DNA of 64,000 nt from NCBI RefSeq assembly GCF_030296775.1, contig NZ_AP027742.1, forward strand, positions 1 to 64,000, written 5' to 3'. The notes under the pieces were generated by a model. That model was not told the DNA's origin, did no database searches, and was given only the letters and a program-made list of their open reading frames with translations. Position numbers and translations under genes: made by a program. Positions 33,751 through 42,498 of the stretch are shown one piece after another. The DNA is from Claveliimonas bilis (GTDB taxonomy: Bacteria; Bacillota; Clostridia; Lachnospirales; Lachnospiraceae). The stretch's first letter is position 1, and every line of letters starts with the position of its first letter.

Positions 33751-36180
33751 TTACGGAATGCAGCTCACAAACGCGCGTCCTGTCCCTGCAAGCGCAGCGT
33801 CCATCTGCTCATAAGAGATGGCGCTTCGGCTGCCTGAAGCTGTATCAATGTAAGTAACATAGGTCTGATCATATCCGATCAGGATAACCGAACTTCCCTC
33901 TCCCGTCATTCCTACCACAGGGATGCCCCGGCTGACAAAATACAGCATTTCTTCTGTTGTGCATCCGGACAGATCCAGCACGTTTTCACCGATCGTCTGT
34001 CTGACCGCATCCATTGCTCCTGTTCCTCCATTCAGCAGCTCCCGCAGAGTATTGATAACATCATCTTTTCCGGTAATGAGATAGTTAAGACTCCGGTTCC
34101 CTCTCTCCCAGACATAACTTTGCCCGGCAGAAATGACAACGCCGCTCACCTCGTCCGCTTTCAAAACCGCATCATTTGCGCTGCCATAAACTCCCTGGAG
34201 ACACCCCGTTCCATATACGTAATAGGCGTCCCGGCTTTCCTTTTCCTCAAACTCTATCTCTGTGGGCTGTTCATATAATACCTGTTTCGGTTTAAGAACT
34301 TTAGGCTCCAGATCAGAAATACCATCCACAAATGTAAGGCGCATCTGGGTTTCTTTTAATTCTGTCACATAAGACTCGAGAGAAATATTGCTTTCCTTTC
34401 TCTCTTCATTGCTCGTAATCTGACTGGACGCAATACCTGTGTAAATATTTCCGTTTTTCACTACCCGTTCCAGATTGATCATTCCGTCGCTTATTTCGGC
34501 TCCCGACACGAAATCACTGTCCGATTCATATGTCTTAACTACCTCATTGTCTGAATCACGTATCTCTACTTTATACATAGGAATCGTCGTTTCACCGGAT
34601 ACATTTTGTCCTATGTCTGATGTTCTCGCCTTTCCACATACAAAATCTTCATTGACGAATCCAAGGGGCAGAATACATTCTCCCTCCTGACACTCCACTG
34701 TACGATCCTTTCCGCTTTCCAGATCTTTTACAACAATCTCAGTTGCCTGCTCCAATGTTCCATTAGACTGATATGCCAAAAGATGTCCGTCCTCTGATGT
34801 TACGTACTGCCGGTCTGTCAGATTTTCCACCAGAGTAGCTGTCTCTTTTTTCTCCATATCTGTTTCATAAAGTGTACCGCCTGTGAGTACGTAAAGCATT
34901 TCCCGGGCTACACTGTAGTAAACCATATTGCCAGACTCCTGGGCTGTCACTGCCGCTGATTTTGTACTGGGAATGAAAGCTTTCTCATCAATACTGTTCT
35001 TTTCCGAGTCATAGAAGTAAACTGCAGTTCCCACTTCCCCTTCATGGCTTCCACGGTTCATATATCCGCATACCGCAAAGGTTACATTACCTGATTTATC
35101 CATGGAAAGGAGATTGATCTCATGTTCATCTGTCAGATTTCTTATATCAGCGCTTTCCGAATCCATGAAACTGAACAAAAGGGACATCTCATCGCTGTCC
35201 TGATTGTAATACCACAGTTCATTTGCCTGTATGAACGCCGTTCTCACTCCGTCATTGCTTACAAGATACTGTACATCCGGGTCTGTAATTCCCAGCAGGA
35301 TTCCATTTTCACTTAGCACGGTCTGTTCCGGATTGAAAATCTGATCCATCGTCCGGTCATAATTCAGCAGATACATGGTCCCGGCCACGTTCCGCACCCG
35401 GAAGAACTCATCTACTGTGTAAAGGTCCGTCTCATTTTCTTCCCCTTTGCAGCGCACTTCATATTCCAGAAGCACAGAGGTGTACGTTTCATTTGCTTCC
35501 ACGATTTTCCAGCGTTCCGTTCCCTCCACTGCCGGTTCCAGCCCTCCCCAGGAAACATGGTCGTAATCAGAATTAATATTTACATGGTAAAAACTTGTCA
35601 CCGCCTCTCCCGAAGGTTCCAGGGCCGCTCCTACTCCTACGTTTTCTACTTTTCCCATCGCATTATTGTGATAGTTATACACATATTCCAGACAGGCGGA
35701 CATGGAAAAATCAGCCGAATCCGCCACTCTCGTATAATAATAGATTTCCCGGTCATCCACAGAAAGGGCCAGGATCATAAGACGTTCTTCTGACAGTATA
35801 CCGTCCTCAAATTCTATCGTTACCGTCTTTTCCGGATCATTATATGTATTTTCGCCCAGCTTTTCCTTGCCGTCCAGCGTATACACCGCGCAGTTTGCAG
35901 ACTGGATCCGGCTTTCATAGGATTCGATATGCATTTCCAGCTTATTTCCACTGACCGGGGTAATGCTGTCCCTCATAGTGGACAGATCCATTTCCTTTTT
36001 ATAGCCGTTCAGATAATTCACTTCATACCCTTCACAGGAAAAAGAAACTGACGGGAGTGTTGCCCCGCCAAGATCTGCTGTCATGTTATTATTTCCCCTG
36101 TTCGTAAGGTAGCTGAACAAAATCACAGCAGCAATAAAAACCGCTGTCAGAATCCCCGCATTGATCAGGTGTTTCTTCAT
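33751..36180 (-). CDS. Membrane-anchored protein with beta-rich body and C39-like C-terminal domain
   Basis: 809 residues, not recognised as a named family. One N-terminal transmembrane helix (about 7-26); the rest is extracellular and beta-rich, with propeller-like repeats in the middle (about 290-520). The last 130 residues resemble a papain-like C39 peptidase fold: LDLSGCTTEEMLYFVSRGIP, then SSVILIGYDQ and YIDTASG. The position usually holding the catalytic His (GHxxVxxGY) is Ser here, so it may be inactive. It follows the methyltransferase gene by 8 bp and has its own terminator. Role unknown; a cell-surface sensor or binding protein is possible. Confidence 0.6.
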   Translation of the reverse strand: MKKHLINAGILTAVFIAAVILFSYLTNRGNNNMTADLGGATLPSVSFSCEGYEVNYLNGYKKEMDLSTMRDSITPVSGNKLEMHIESYESRIQSANCAVYTLDGKEKLGENTYNDPEKTVTIEFEDGILSEERLMILALSVDDREIYYYTRVADSADFSMSACLEYVYNYHNNAMGKVENVGVGAALEPSGEAVTSFYHVNINSDYDHVSWGGLEPAVEGTERWKIVEANETYTSVLLEYEVRCKGEENETDLYTVDEFFRVRNVAGTMYLLNYDRTMDQIFNPEQTVLSENGILLGITDPDVQYLVSNDGVRTAFIQANELWYYNQDSDEMSLLFSFMDSESADIRNLTDEHEINLLSMDKSGNVTFAVCGYMNRGSHEGEVGTAVYFYDSEKNSIDEKAFIPSTKSAAVTAQESGNMVYYSVAREMLYVLTGGTLYETDMEKKETATLVENLTDRQYVTSEDGHLLAYQSNGTLEQATEIVVKDLESGKDRTVECQEGECILPLGFVNEDFVCGKARTSDIGQNVSGETTIPMYKVEIRDSDNEVVKTYESDSDFVSGAEISDGMINLERVVKNGNIYTGIASSQITSNEERKESNISLESYVTELKETQMRLTFVDGISDLEPKVLKPKQVLYEQPTEIEFEEKESRDAYYVYGTGCLQGVYGSANDAVLKADEVSGVVISAGQSYVWERGNRSLNYLITGKDDVINTLRELLNGGTGAMDAVRQTIGENVLDLSGCTTEEMLYFVSRGIPVVGMTGEGSSVILIGYDQTYVTYIDTASGSRSAISYEQMDAALAGTGRAFVSCIP

Positions 36181-36188
36181 TGCTATTA

Positions 36189-37349
36189 CTACTCCTTCAT
36201 TTCTACTCCATGTACTGTTTCCAGCAGATGTTTCAAGGTCGGAGACACATGAAGCGCCTCTTCACATCTTTCCACTGCCTCCATACTCTGTCTCTGTCCG
36301 TTCTTTATTCCGCGGATCAGAATATTTTTCGGGGTATGCTCCATATCGATAAATTCCAAAATCTGGGTTTCATACCCTTGCCCTTCCAGGTATTCCGCGC
36401 GCAGCGCATCCGTAATCAAGGCCGCCATTCTCTCCTTAATCAGCCCGTATTTCAGAACAGGTTTCAGGATATCATTTTGAATCTGACCGTTCAGTTCATG
36501 CTGACAGCAGGGAACAGACAGAATAACTTTTGCATTCCACTCCACTGCCTTCGCCAGAGCAAAATCGGTTGCCGTGTCGCAGGCATGAAGTGTAACAACC
36601 ATATCCACCGCATTTACCCCTGTATAGTCCGCAATATTGCCTTCGAGGAACTTCAGCTTCTGATAGCCGTATTTTTTACTCAGTTCATTACAGCGGCGAA
36701 TGACATCTGCTTTCAGATCCATACCGATGATCCGTATATCATAGCCCTTCAGCTCATGGAGATAATAATAGATCGCAAACGTCAGATAGGATTTTCCGCA
36801 TCCGAAGTCCAGAATGGTGATCTCTCTGTCCCCCGGAAGCTGCGGCAGCACATCCTCAATAAATTCCAGAAATCGATTAATCTGACGAAATTTGTCAAAA
36901 CGGGATTTTATAATCTTTCCCTCTTCCGTCATAACGCCAAGATCTACAAGAAACGGAATCTTCGTTCCCTCTTTAAGAATATATCGCTTCTTCCTGTCAT
37001 GAGAAAAGTCCACTTCCTTCACCGTACCGGTCTGAGCTTTTTTCTTTATTGTAACCTTCCCTTTCTTGCTTACTAATATAGAAAAAAAGAACCGTCTCGT
37101 TTCCATCTGCATCTGCTTCATTTCTTCCATATACTGCATCAACTCTTCACAAGTCTCTTCTGCGTTCAAATTCCTGTGAAAAGCCTGGGTGCCTTTCTGC
37201 TCCTCCAACTGAAAGAAAAGCATGCCGCCTTTCATCAGAGGGCGCACCCGCACCTTACTGACGTGCCCTTTTTGGCGCGGATTGCTCAATACCGCTGTGA
37301 TAAAATCTGTATTTAAATTGTCCTTGAATAATTGTCTTAAATTTTCCAT
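36189..37349 (-). CDS. Class I SAM-dependent methyltransferase (Methyltransf_32-like)
   Basis: About 386 residues. An N-terminal domain of unknown type (1-165) precedes a Rossmann methyltransferase domain with SAM motif ILDFGCGKSYLTFAI, IIGMDLKADVI, TLHACDTATDFAL and VPCCQHELNGQ. The ACDT and PCCQHE motifs are typical of the Methyltransf_32 group, whose bacterial substrates are unknown to me. An ATG at 37355 is in frame, but the -10 box TATAAT abuts it, so the transcript should begin at the second ATG (37349), giving a leaderless message. Confidence 0.8.
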   Translation of the reverse strand: MENLRQLFKDNLNTDFITAVLSNPRQKGHVSKVRVRPLMKGGMLFFQLEEQKGTQAFHRNLNAEETCEELMQYMEEMKQMQMETRRFFFSILVSKKGKVTIKKKAQTGTVKEVDFSHDRKKRYILKEGTKIPFLVDLGVMTEEGKIIKSRFDKFRQINRFLEFIEDVLPQLPGDREITILDFGCGKSYLTFAIYYYLHELKGYDIRIIGMDLKADVIRRCNELSKKYGYQKLKFLEGNIADYTGVNAVDMVVTLHACDTATDFALAKAVEWNAKVILSVPCCQHELNGQIQNDILKPVLKYGLIKERMAALITDALRAEYLEGQGYETQILEFIDMEHTPKNILIRGIKNGQRQSMEAVERCEEALHVSPTLKHLLETVHGVEMKE

Positions 37350-37355
37350 AGCCAT

Positions 37356-37384
37356 ATTATAGCGTAATTCAACAAATGTGTAAA
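37356..37384 (-). promoter_or_regulatory. Promoter directly at the methyltransferase start codon
   Basis: Minus strand: TTTACA (37384-37379), a 17-bp spacer, TATAAT (37361-37356). The predicted +1 falls at 37349-37350, the A of the ATG at 37349. No Shine-Dalgarno precedes the gene. Confidence 0.7.
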
Positions 37385-37390
37385 TGTATC

Positions 37391-37433
37391 AAATTGGGAC
37401 GTAGTAAAGTTTAAGTTTACTACGTCCCAATTT
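37391..37433. terminator. 18-bp perfect hairpin after the sensor kinase gene
   Basis: AAATTGGGACGTAGTAAA (37391-37408) pairs perfectly with 37416-37433, with a 7-nt loop. The stem ends in TTT on both strands, without a longer T-run. It most likely terminates the two-component operon just before the methyltransferase promoter. Confidence 0.7.
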
Positions 37434-37459
37434 AACATTAGTGGTGTCCTTTTTTGCAA

Positions 37460-40045
37460 TTAGCCCTGGGTTTTTTTGACTTCCGGGAAGGTGATCGTTA
37501 CTTTGAACAAATCTCCGTCCAGATACAGGTCAAACGTTCCTCCCTGCATGGTCGTCAATGACTTGGCTATGGAAAGACCAAGTCCGCTTCCTTCTGTGCT
37601 TCTGGAAACATCGCCTCTGATGAAACGTTCTGTCAGTTCATCCGCTCTGATATTCAAAGGCTGTTCAGATATATTTTTCAAGGAGAACACGACCGTCTGA
37701 TCTGACACACTCAGATCTGCATAGATTCTTGTCCCTTCCATTGCATATTTTGCCGCATTGTTATAAATATTTTCCAGTACTCTCCACATTCTGCGGCCGT
37801 CAACCCGAATAATAACCGGTTCTTTCGGAATACTGAGTACTTCTGTTAAACGTCTTTTACGGAATTTTTCTTCAAATTCTCCGCTGGTCTGCTGGATCAT
37901 TTCTGTCAGATTGATATCCATATATTCCAGGGAAATATTTCCGGAGCTGACCTTGGATGCCTCCACTACATCCTCTGTCAATGTTTTCAGCCTCTGTGCC
38001 TTCGCCTCCAGAATATCCAGATACCCCCGGATCTTAGGATCCGTAAAGTTTTCTCTCTTCAGAAGATCCACATAATTGATAATGGACGTAAGAGGTGTCT
38101 TGATATCATGGGATACATTTGTAATAAGGTCTGTCTTAAGGCGTTCATTTTTCATGCTGGCCTCCACTGCTGCATCCAGTCCTTCTCCTATTGTATTAAT
38201 TTTCTCTGCGATCTCTCTTTGTCCTCCTTTCAGCCCTTCCAAAGGGATTTTGTAGTCAACCTCACCTTTTGCAATCCTCTCTATTCCCCGGCCGATCTTG
38301 TGTCTTCCCACTGCCTGATAGACCATATAAACAGCACCAGCCAGATCTGCAATGACCATTAAAAGGACCACCGGTCCGGATGCTGTCCCAATGCCCAGAA
38401 TATTCAGGAATGCAATTCCTGCCAGTACCAGCACGGTTCTCCATATTTCGCCCATGTGCCGTACCACTTTTCCAAACACCTGCACCAGCCACTTCAATAT
38501 ACTGTTTTTCCAGAGCGTTCTCGCCTTGATGCGGCGGACCAGGCTTAAATATGCTGTCATAAAGATCATGCAGCTTAAGAGGGCTATGATACTTACCAGC
38601 ACAATATCCGAAGCAGTAACATTCAGCACTGCAGCATAAGAGTTCTCACTATAGGCTTCCACTGTCGAATACGACGATGAATAAGAGTAAATATCCGTAA
38701 TCAAATATATGATGAATACCCACACACCTACGGAGATCACTGCCATAAGTTCTGTTTTTATACGGTCCAGTAAATTCAGATGTATCTCCTGATCTTCCGG
38801 CGTCCGTCCCGCCACGATCGTAAGCCAGACAAATGCAGCAATAATTCCGATCACTGACAGGATTCCCATAACAAGCATTCCCGTGATCTGCGGTCCGTAC
38901 TCCTCATAAAGCACATTTTGACTGTAGTAACTATCCTGGACCGGAAAATCGGTATCTACATTGACTGCATAAACAAAATCATCCTTTTTGCCGCACATTT
39001 CCGAGATCACATGTGTCCACTCATTCGCATCTGCCCCGTTGATATTTGACTGAAAATCCGCAAGCTTTGGTTCTACCAATGCGAAACGTCCGCTGCTTGT
39101 CAATTTCTGAAGATTCTCCTCCAGCTTACCGTAATCCTTATATTCTTCTTTATTTGTATATATGGTTTTATCAGCGGTATCAGCATACAAATAGGTCAGA
39201 TTGGTGTTTCCTTCTGTCCAGAAATTTCCCATTTCTTCATAATTGACCATGTCGCTTCTGATGGTGCCAATACTTGCATCAAGCAGATAAAACGCCTCCT
39301 GCAGCTTCCCGTTCCATTCTGGATTGTTATTGACAACTTCCAGGATATTTTGGGCTCCCACCGGAGCATATGCCTCATCTATCCAGTACCCGTCATAATT
39401 CCAGAATGTCCGGTACTGGATCTGGTTATTTCTGTCAATAAGCGCTTCTGACGACCATCCGGTAGCGCCTTTGTAAAACGACCCGTCCCGCAGCCATTCC
39501 AGCACATCTTCCTGCGTCACTGTGGTTTCCGAATCTTCCACAAAGGAAAGAGAGCCGTTTTCAATCAATTCACGAAATTCATCGTAATAAAAATATTGAT
39601 ATCCGCCGCCCTGCTTTTCACAGACGATGATCGAATTATACCCCCCCTCTTCCGAGGTGGCGATCTCTCCATTCTCCCTGCGGATTCCCCAGTCATTCAA
39701 CTCACCCAGGCGGTATGCAAGACCGTTTTTGTTCTCTCCGCTTATTGTCGAATGATCCGACAGTTCCCTGATATCTACAATTTTATTTTCATCCAGCTTT
39801 CCATTTGTCTCCAGCTGTTCCTTTTCCATAAGTATAGCCAGCGCATTCTGTGAATCCGCGAGCACTTCTCTTCCAAATCCCTGGGACTCTTCATAATTTT
39901 CCACATTTTTTTCTGAAAGAATATCCTGTGTGATTCCCGGATATGCCGCCAACCACACGAAACTGACAGCCGCCAGGATAACCAGTACATGTTGGATCAC
40001 CAGAAGAATCCCTTTCAACGGCGCTGATTTGTACCAGTTTTTCAT
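37460..40045 (-). CDS. Large sensor histidine kinase
   Basis: 861 residues: TM1 (about 13-33), an extracellular region of about 350 residues without a recognised fold, a multi-helix membrane part (TM segments near 392-412, 440-460, 490-515, 540-560 and 570-590), a HAMP-like linker, HisKA with His in NVSHDIKTPLTSI, and HATPase (NIYNNAAKY; EGSGLGLSIAKSL). Five or more membrane helices is unusual for a classical kinase. It lies 12 bp after its response regulator. Signal unknown; the Tyr/Asn/Gln-rich external part suggests an envelope or peptide cue. Confidence 0.9.
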   Translation of the reverse strand: MKNWYKSAPLKGILLVIQHVLVILAAVSFVWLAAYPGITQDILSEKNVENYEESQGFGREVLADSQNALAILMEKEQLETNGKLDENKIVDIRELSDHSTISGENKNGLAYRLGELNDWGIRRENGEIATSEEGGYNSIIVCEKQGGGYQYFYYDEFRELIENGSLSFVEDSETTVTQEDVLEWLRDGSFYKGATGWSSEALIDRNNQIQYRTFWNYDGYWIDEAYAPVGAQNILEVVNNNPEWNGKLQEAFYLLDASIGTIRSDMVNYEEMGNFWTEGNTNLTYLYADTADKTIYTNKEEYKDYGKLEENLQKLTSSGRFALVEPKLADFQSNINGADANEWTHVISEMCGKKDDFVYAVNVDTDFPVQDSYYSQNVLYEEYGPQITGMLVMGILSVIGIIAAFVWLTIVAGRTPEDQEIHLNLLDRIKTELMAVISVGVWVFIIYLITDIYSYSSSYSTVEAYSENSYAAVLNVTASDIVLVSIIALLSCMIFMTAYLSLVRRIKARTLWKNSILKWLVQVFGKVVRHMGEIWRTVLVLAGIAFLNILGIGTASGPVVLLMVIADLAGAVYMVYQAVGRHKIGRGIERIAKGEVDYKIPLEGLKGGQREIAEKINTIGEGLDAAVEASMKNERLKTDLITNVSHDIKTPLTSIINYVDLLKRENFTDPKIRGYLDILEAKAQRLKTLTEDVVEASKVSSGNISLEYMDINLTEMIQQTSGEFEEKFRKRRLTEVLSIPKEPVIIRVDGRRMWRVLENIYNNAAKYAMEGTRIYADLSVSDQTVVFSLKNISEQPLNIRADELTERFIRGDVSRSTEGSGLGLSIAKSLTTMQGGTFDLYLDGDLFKVTITFPEVKKTQG

Positions 40046-40057
40046 AATAGCTCCCTC

Positions 40058-40753
40058 CTAAAGTTTTTCTATCTTATAGCCGACTCCCCATACGACTTTT
40101 AAATACCGGGGCTCTTTTGGATTAATTTCAATTTTCTCCCGGATATGCCGGATATGCACCGCTACTGTATTATCCGCCCCGATTGCATCCTCGTTCCATA
40201 TACTTTCATAAATCTGTTCAATAGAAAAGACTTTTCCCTGGTTTTTAACAAGAAGCAATAAAATATTATATTCGATAGGTGTCAATTTTACCGTTTCCCC
40301 GTCCACGGTAACCTCCTTGAGGTCATCGTTGATAGCCAAACCTCCTGTTGTGTATATCGCTTCATTTTCATTTTTTACTGTGCTCCCAAGGCTGGTGTAG
40401 CGGCGAAGCTGAGATTTCACTCTCGCCACCAGTTCCAGTGGATTAAACGGCTTTGTCACATAATCATCTGCCCCTACATTCAGTCCCAGTATTTTATCCG
40501 CATCCTCCGATTTCGCCGAAAGAATAATAATGGGAATATTATTTTCCTCTCTGATTTTAAGAGTTGCTCTGATCCCATCCAGCCTTGGCATCATGACATC
40601 GATCACCAGAAGGTCTATCGGCGTTTCTTTCAATACCTTTAATGCCTCTTGTCCGTCATATGCCTTTACTACTTCATATCCTTCCTGAGTCAGATATATT
40701 TCAATTGCCTCCACTATTTCTTTGTCATCATCACATACCAATATTTTTGACAT
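40058..40753 (-). CDS. Response regulator, OmpR family
   Basis: Receiver with CDDDKE, phospho-Asp in LLVIDVMMPRLDG and Lys in VTKPF, and an OmpR-type winged helix with AVHIRHIREK and WGVGYKIEKL. Start at 40753 (MSKILVCDDD) because GGGAGG lies eight bases upstream; GTG and ATG codons at 40762 and 40759 overlap the ribosome site itself. Partner is the adjacent large kinase. Target genes unknown. Confidence 0.9.
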   Translation of the reverse strand: MSKILVCDDDKEIVEAIEIYLTQEGYEVVKAYDGQEALKVLKETPIDLLVIDVMMPRLDGIRATLKIREENNIPIIILSAKSEDADKILGLNVGADDYVTKPFNPLELVARVKSQLRRYTSLGSTVKNENEAIYTTGGLAINDDLKEVTVDGETVKLTPIEYNILLLLVKNQGKVFSIEQIYESIWNEDAIGADNTVAVHIRHIREKIEINPKEPRYLKVVWGVGYKIEKL

Positions 40754-40771
40754 TTTCATCACCTCCCTTAT

Positions 40772-40800
40772 ATATTACAAGAATAGCAGGTAATTTTTAA
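40772..40800 (-). promoter_or_regulatory. Promoter of the second two-component operon
   Basis: Minus strand: TTAAAA (40800-40795), a 17-bp spacer, TAATAT (40777-40772), close upstream of the response regulator. Confidence 0.5.
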
Positions 40801-40841
40801 GAGGGAGTTTGGGAAATTCTTAAGATATTATGAACATAGAA

Positions 40842-40866
40842 ACAGCGCCGCTCCATAGCAGCGCCG
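40842..40866 (-). terminator. Terminator after the GH25 gene
   Basis: Minus strand: a 9-bp stem with two G-U pairs and loop ATGG, followed by TTTCTATGTT. Confidence 0.6.
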
Positions 40867-40869
40867 TTT

Positions 40870-41478
40870 TTAATAAGCCATATTTTCATTCACATCCCCT
40901 TTGATCCCTCTCATCCTCCCTTTGTTCGTATATTGCCATATTACAGTCTTTTCTGAATGGGATTCCCCTTCATACTGTGCATACCAAAGAGCATACTTTT
41001 TCTGCAGACTTTCATCAAACATCCGGTCAAGAAAATCCTTATTACTATAATACATAGGCCGATATCCCAGCTCCTCTATCCGTCTGCAGAAGGCTTCCGC
41101 CATCTCTGTCGCCAGTATTTTTGTAACAGCAATTCCCTTTGTCTCCACATATTTTACAGAGTCTTTATCAAAAACAAAGGAAACCGGGTAGGATAACTTA
41201 TACTCTTCTATTGTTTCTATGCAAAATTCCGCCTCTTTCCGTGCCATCCGGGGCGTCCAGGCATAAGAAGACCAGTATACTCCAAAGGGAATTTTCTCTC
41301 TGGCGCACCCTTCTGCATTTTTCCGGAACTGTACATCCATACTTCCCGCCCCATATCCGGACCGCAGCATCGCAAACTGGACGCCTTCTTTTTTCACTTG
41401 TTCCCAGTTAATGTTTCCCTGCATTTCGCCCACATCAATACCATATATTCCCACAACCGTTTCCCCATACGATCCCAT
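40870..41478 (-). CDS. GH25 muramidase-like protein
   Basis: 202 residues, only the GH25 lysozyme-type barrel: GIDVGEMQGNINWEQVK (first catalytic-site Asp), AMLRSGYG, GVYWSSYAW, and WQYTNKGRMRGI. In the usual D-x-E catalytic pair the sequence reads FVFDKDSV, Asp instead of Glu, so activity may be altered. There is no signal peptide or binding domain. No Shine-Dalgarno precedes the ATG, so the start is uncertain. It is divergent from the Spo0A-like gene, sharing an upstream region that holds 0A boxes; a sporulation-linked cell-wall role is possible. Confidence 0.75.
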   Translation of the reverse strand: MGSYGETVVGIYGIDVGEMQGNINWEQVKKEGVQFAMLRSGYGAGSMDVQFRKNAEGCAREKIPFGVYWSSYAWTPRMARKEAEFCIETIEEYKLSYPVSFVFDKDSVKYVETKGIAVTKILATEMAEAFCRRIEELGYRPMYYSNKDFLDRMFDESLQKKYALWYAQYEGESHSEKTVIWQYTNKGRMRGIKGDVNENMAY

Positions 41479-41530
41479 TTACTAATAATATATTGTACTT
41501 TTTTCAAAACGTTCCCTCGATTTCTTATTT

Positions 41531-41563
41531 TGTCGAATTATATCGAATAATGTCGTCTATAAT
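41531..41563 (+). promoter_or_regulatory. Three phased 0A-box-like sites and a -10 element
   Basis: TGTCGAA (41531), TATCGAA (41541) and TGTCGTC (41551) repeat at exactly 10-bp spacing, one DNA turn apart. The first matches the Spo0A box consensus TGTCGAA. A -10 box TATAAT (41558-41563) follows with no good -35, as expected for an activator-dependent promoter. Expected +1 is about 41570, the A of the ATG. Confidence 0.65.
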
Positions 41564-41569
41564 AAAAAT

Positions 41570-41971
41570 ATGGTAACTTTCAGTTATGATAAATTAAGGA
41601 ATCCCGTCTGCAAGAAGGGAGTTATAGTTATCGAACAAATGGAAGCAATTCAATATTTAGTTCGTTCTCTTGGAATCGGTGCTACATATCGAGGTTATCG
41701 ATATCTGGTCATTGCAATTGATCTTTGTCTCCGGGATGAAGACTACCTGCTTGGAATCAGTAAGGTGCTTTATCCCAAAATCGCGGAAATCTGCCACACA
41801 AGCGTGGGAAGTGTAGAGCGCGATCTCCGCACAGTTATCAATGTCTGCTGGGAGAGGGGAAACAGGAGTCTGCTAACGACTATTTCTCCCTGTCCCCTGC
41901 TTAGCAAGCCTACAACCGGAGAATTTGTAGATATCCTGACCGGTCACTTGAGAGGGACTCTGGTTTCCTGA
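41570..41971 (+). CDS. Stand-alone Spo0A-type DNA-binding domain protein
   Basis: 133 residues, essentially only the Spo0A effector domain: YLVRSLGIGATYRGYRYLV, then DEDYLLGISKVLYPKIAEI, and the recognition part TSVGSVERDLRTVINVCWERGN. The receiver domain that normally controls Spo0A is absent, so DNA binding would not depend on phosphorylation. The start is uncertain: ATG 41570 would be leaderless; ATG 41639 (MEAIQYLV) begins the domain but has a distant GGGAG. Upstream 0A boxes suggest control by Spo0A or by itself. A hairpin terminator follows at 42025. Confidence 0.8.
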   Translation: MVTFSYDKLRNPVCKKGVIVIEQMEAIQYLVRSLGIGATYRGYRYLVIAIDLCLRDEDYLLGISKVLYPKIAEICHTSVGSVERDLRTVINVCWERGNRSLLTTISPCPLLSKPTTGEFVDILTGHLRGTLVS

Positions 41972-42024
41972 ATCCCATCCTACTTTTCTTTCCCAATGTC
42001 TGCAAAACAGCTGAAACATAAAAG

Positions 42025-42060
42025 AAGCCGGGAATGCTGAACTTTCAGCACTCTCGGCTT
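42025..42060. terminator. Bidirectional terminator between the Spo0A-like gene and the tRNA genes
   Basis: Stem AAGCCG/CGGCTT (42025-42030 with 42055-42060) extended by TGCTGAA/TTCAGCA, followed by T-rich sequence on both strands. It closes the Spo0A-like gene and the tRNA-Gly pair. Confidence 0.75.
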
Positions 42061-42067
42061 ATCTTTA

Positions 42068-42138
42068 AGCAGATAACGGGAGTCGAACCCGCCTTTCCAG
42101 CTTGGGAAGCTAGCGTCATACCGATAGACTATATCTGC
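42068..42138 (-). tRNA. tRNA-Gly (anticodon CCC)
   Basis: 71-nt cloverleaf: acceptor GCAGATA/TATCTGC, anticodon stem CTAGC/GCTGG with loop TTCCCAA, T arm GCGGGTTCGACTCCCGT. CCA is not encoded. The CCC isoacceptor reads GGG only. Confidence 0.9.
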
Positions 42139-42193
42139 ATATATATCAGTATAACATCTTCTGGGAAAAAATCAAGAATACGGCATAAAAATA

Positions 42194-42264
42194 AGCGGGT
42201 GATGGGAATCGAACCCACGTATCCAGCTTGGAAGGCTGGTGTTCTACCATTGAACTACACCCGC
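42194..42264 (-). tRNA. tRNA-Gly (anticodon TCC)
   Basis: 71-nt cloverleaf: acceptor GCGGGTG/CACCCGC, D arm TAGTTCAATGGTAGAA, anticodon stem CCAGC/GCTGG with loop CTTCCAA, T arm GTGGGTTCGATTCCCAT. It lies 55 bp upstream of the CCC gene in the direction of transcription; both may come from one transcript. Confidence 0.95.
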
Positions 42265-42498
42265 GAACAAGAGATATATTATCATATAATTTTAAAAATT
42301 GCAAGAGGAAAATTAAAATTTCTTCGGGCTTGATTTTGCTGTGTTATCTGCTATAATTAGAATAAATATTTCTTAATTCGACTCATATATTTGCAGTTTA
42401 TTGGAATTTTCTTAATTCTTAAGGTTGTTTTAAGAAAATTTCTTTTTCTTTTATAGATTTAACATACTTTGGACATATTTATAGATTATACTATGTTC

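Noticed and set aside
42034-42333. A 99-codon plus-strand frame with repeated GVEPAFPAWEA and GIEPTYPAWKA segments
   Set aside because: It is the complement of the two tRNA-Gly genes; the repeated peptide pattern comes from tRNA anticodon and T arms, a well-known false protein.
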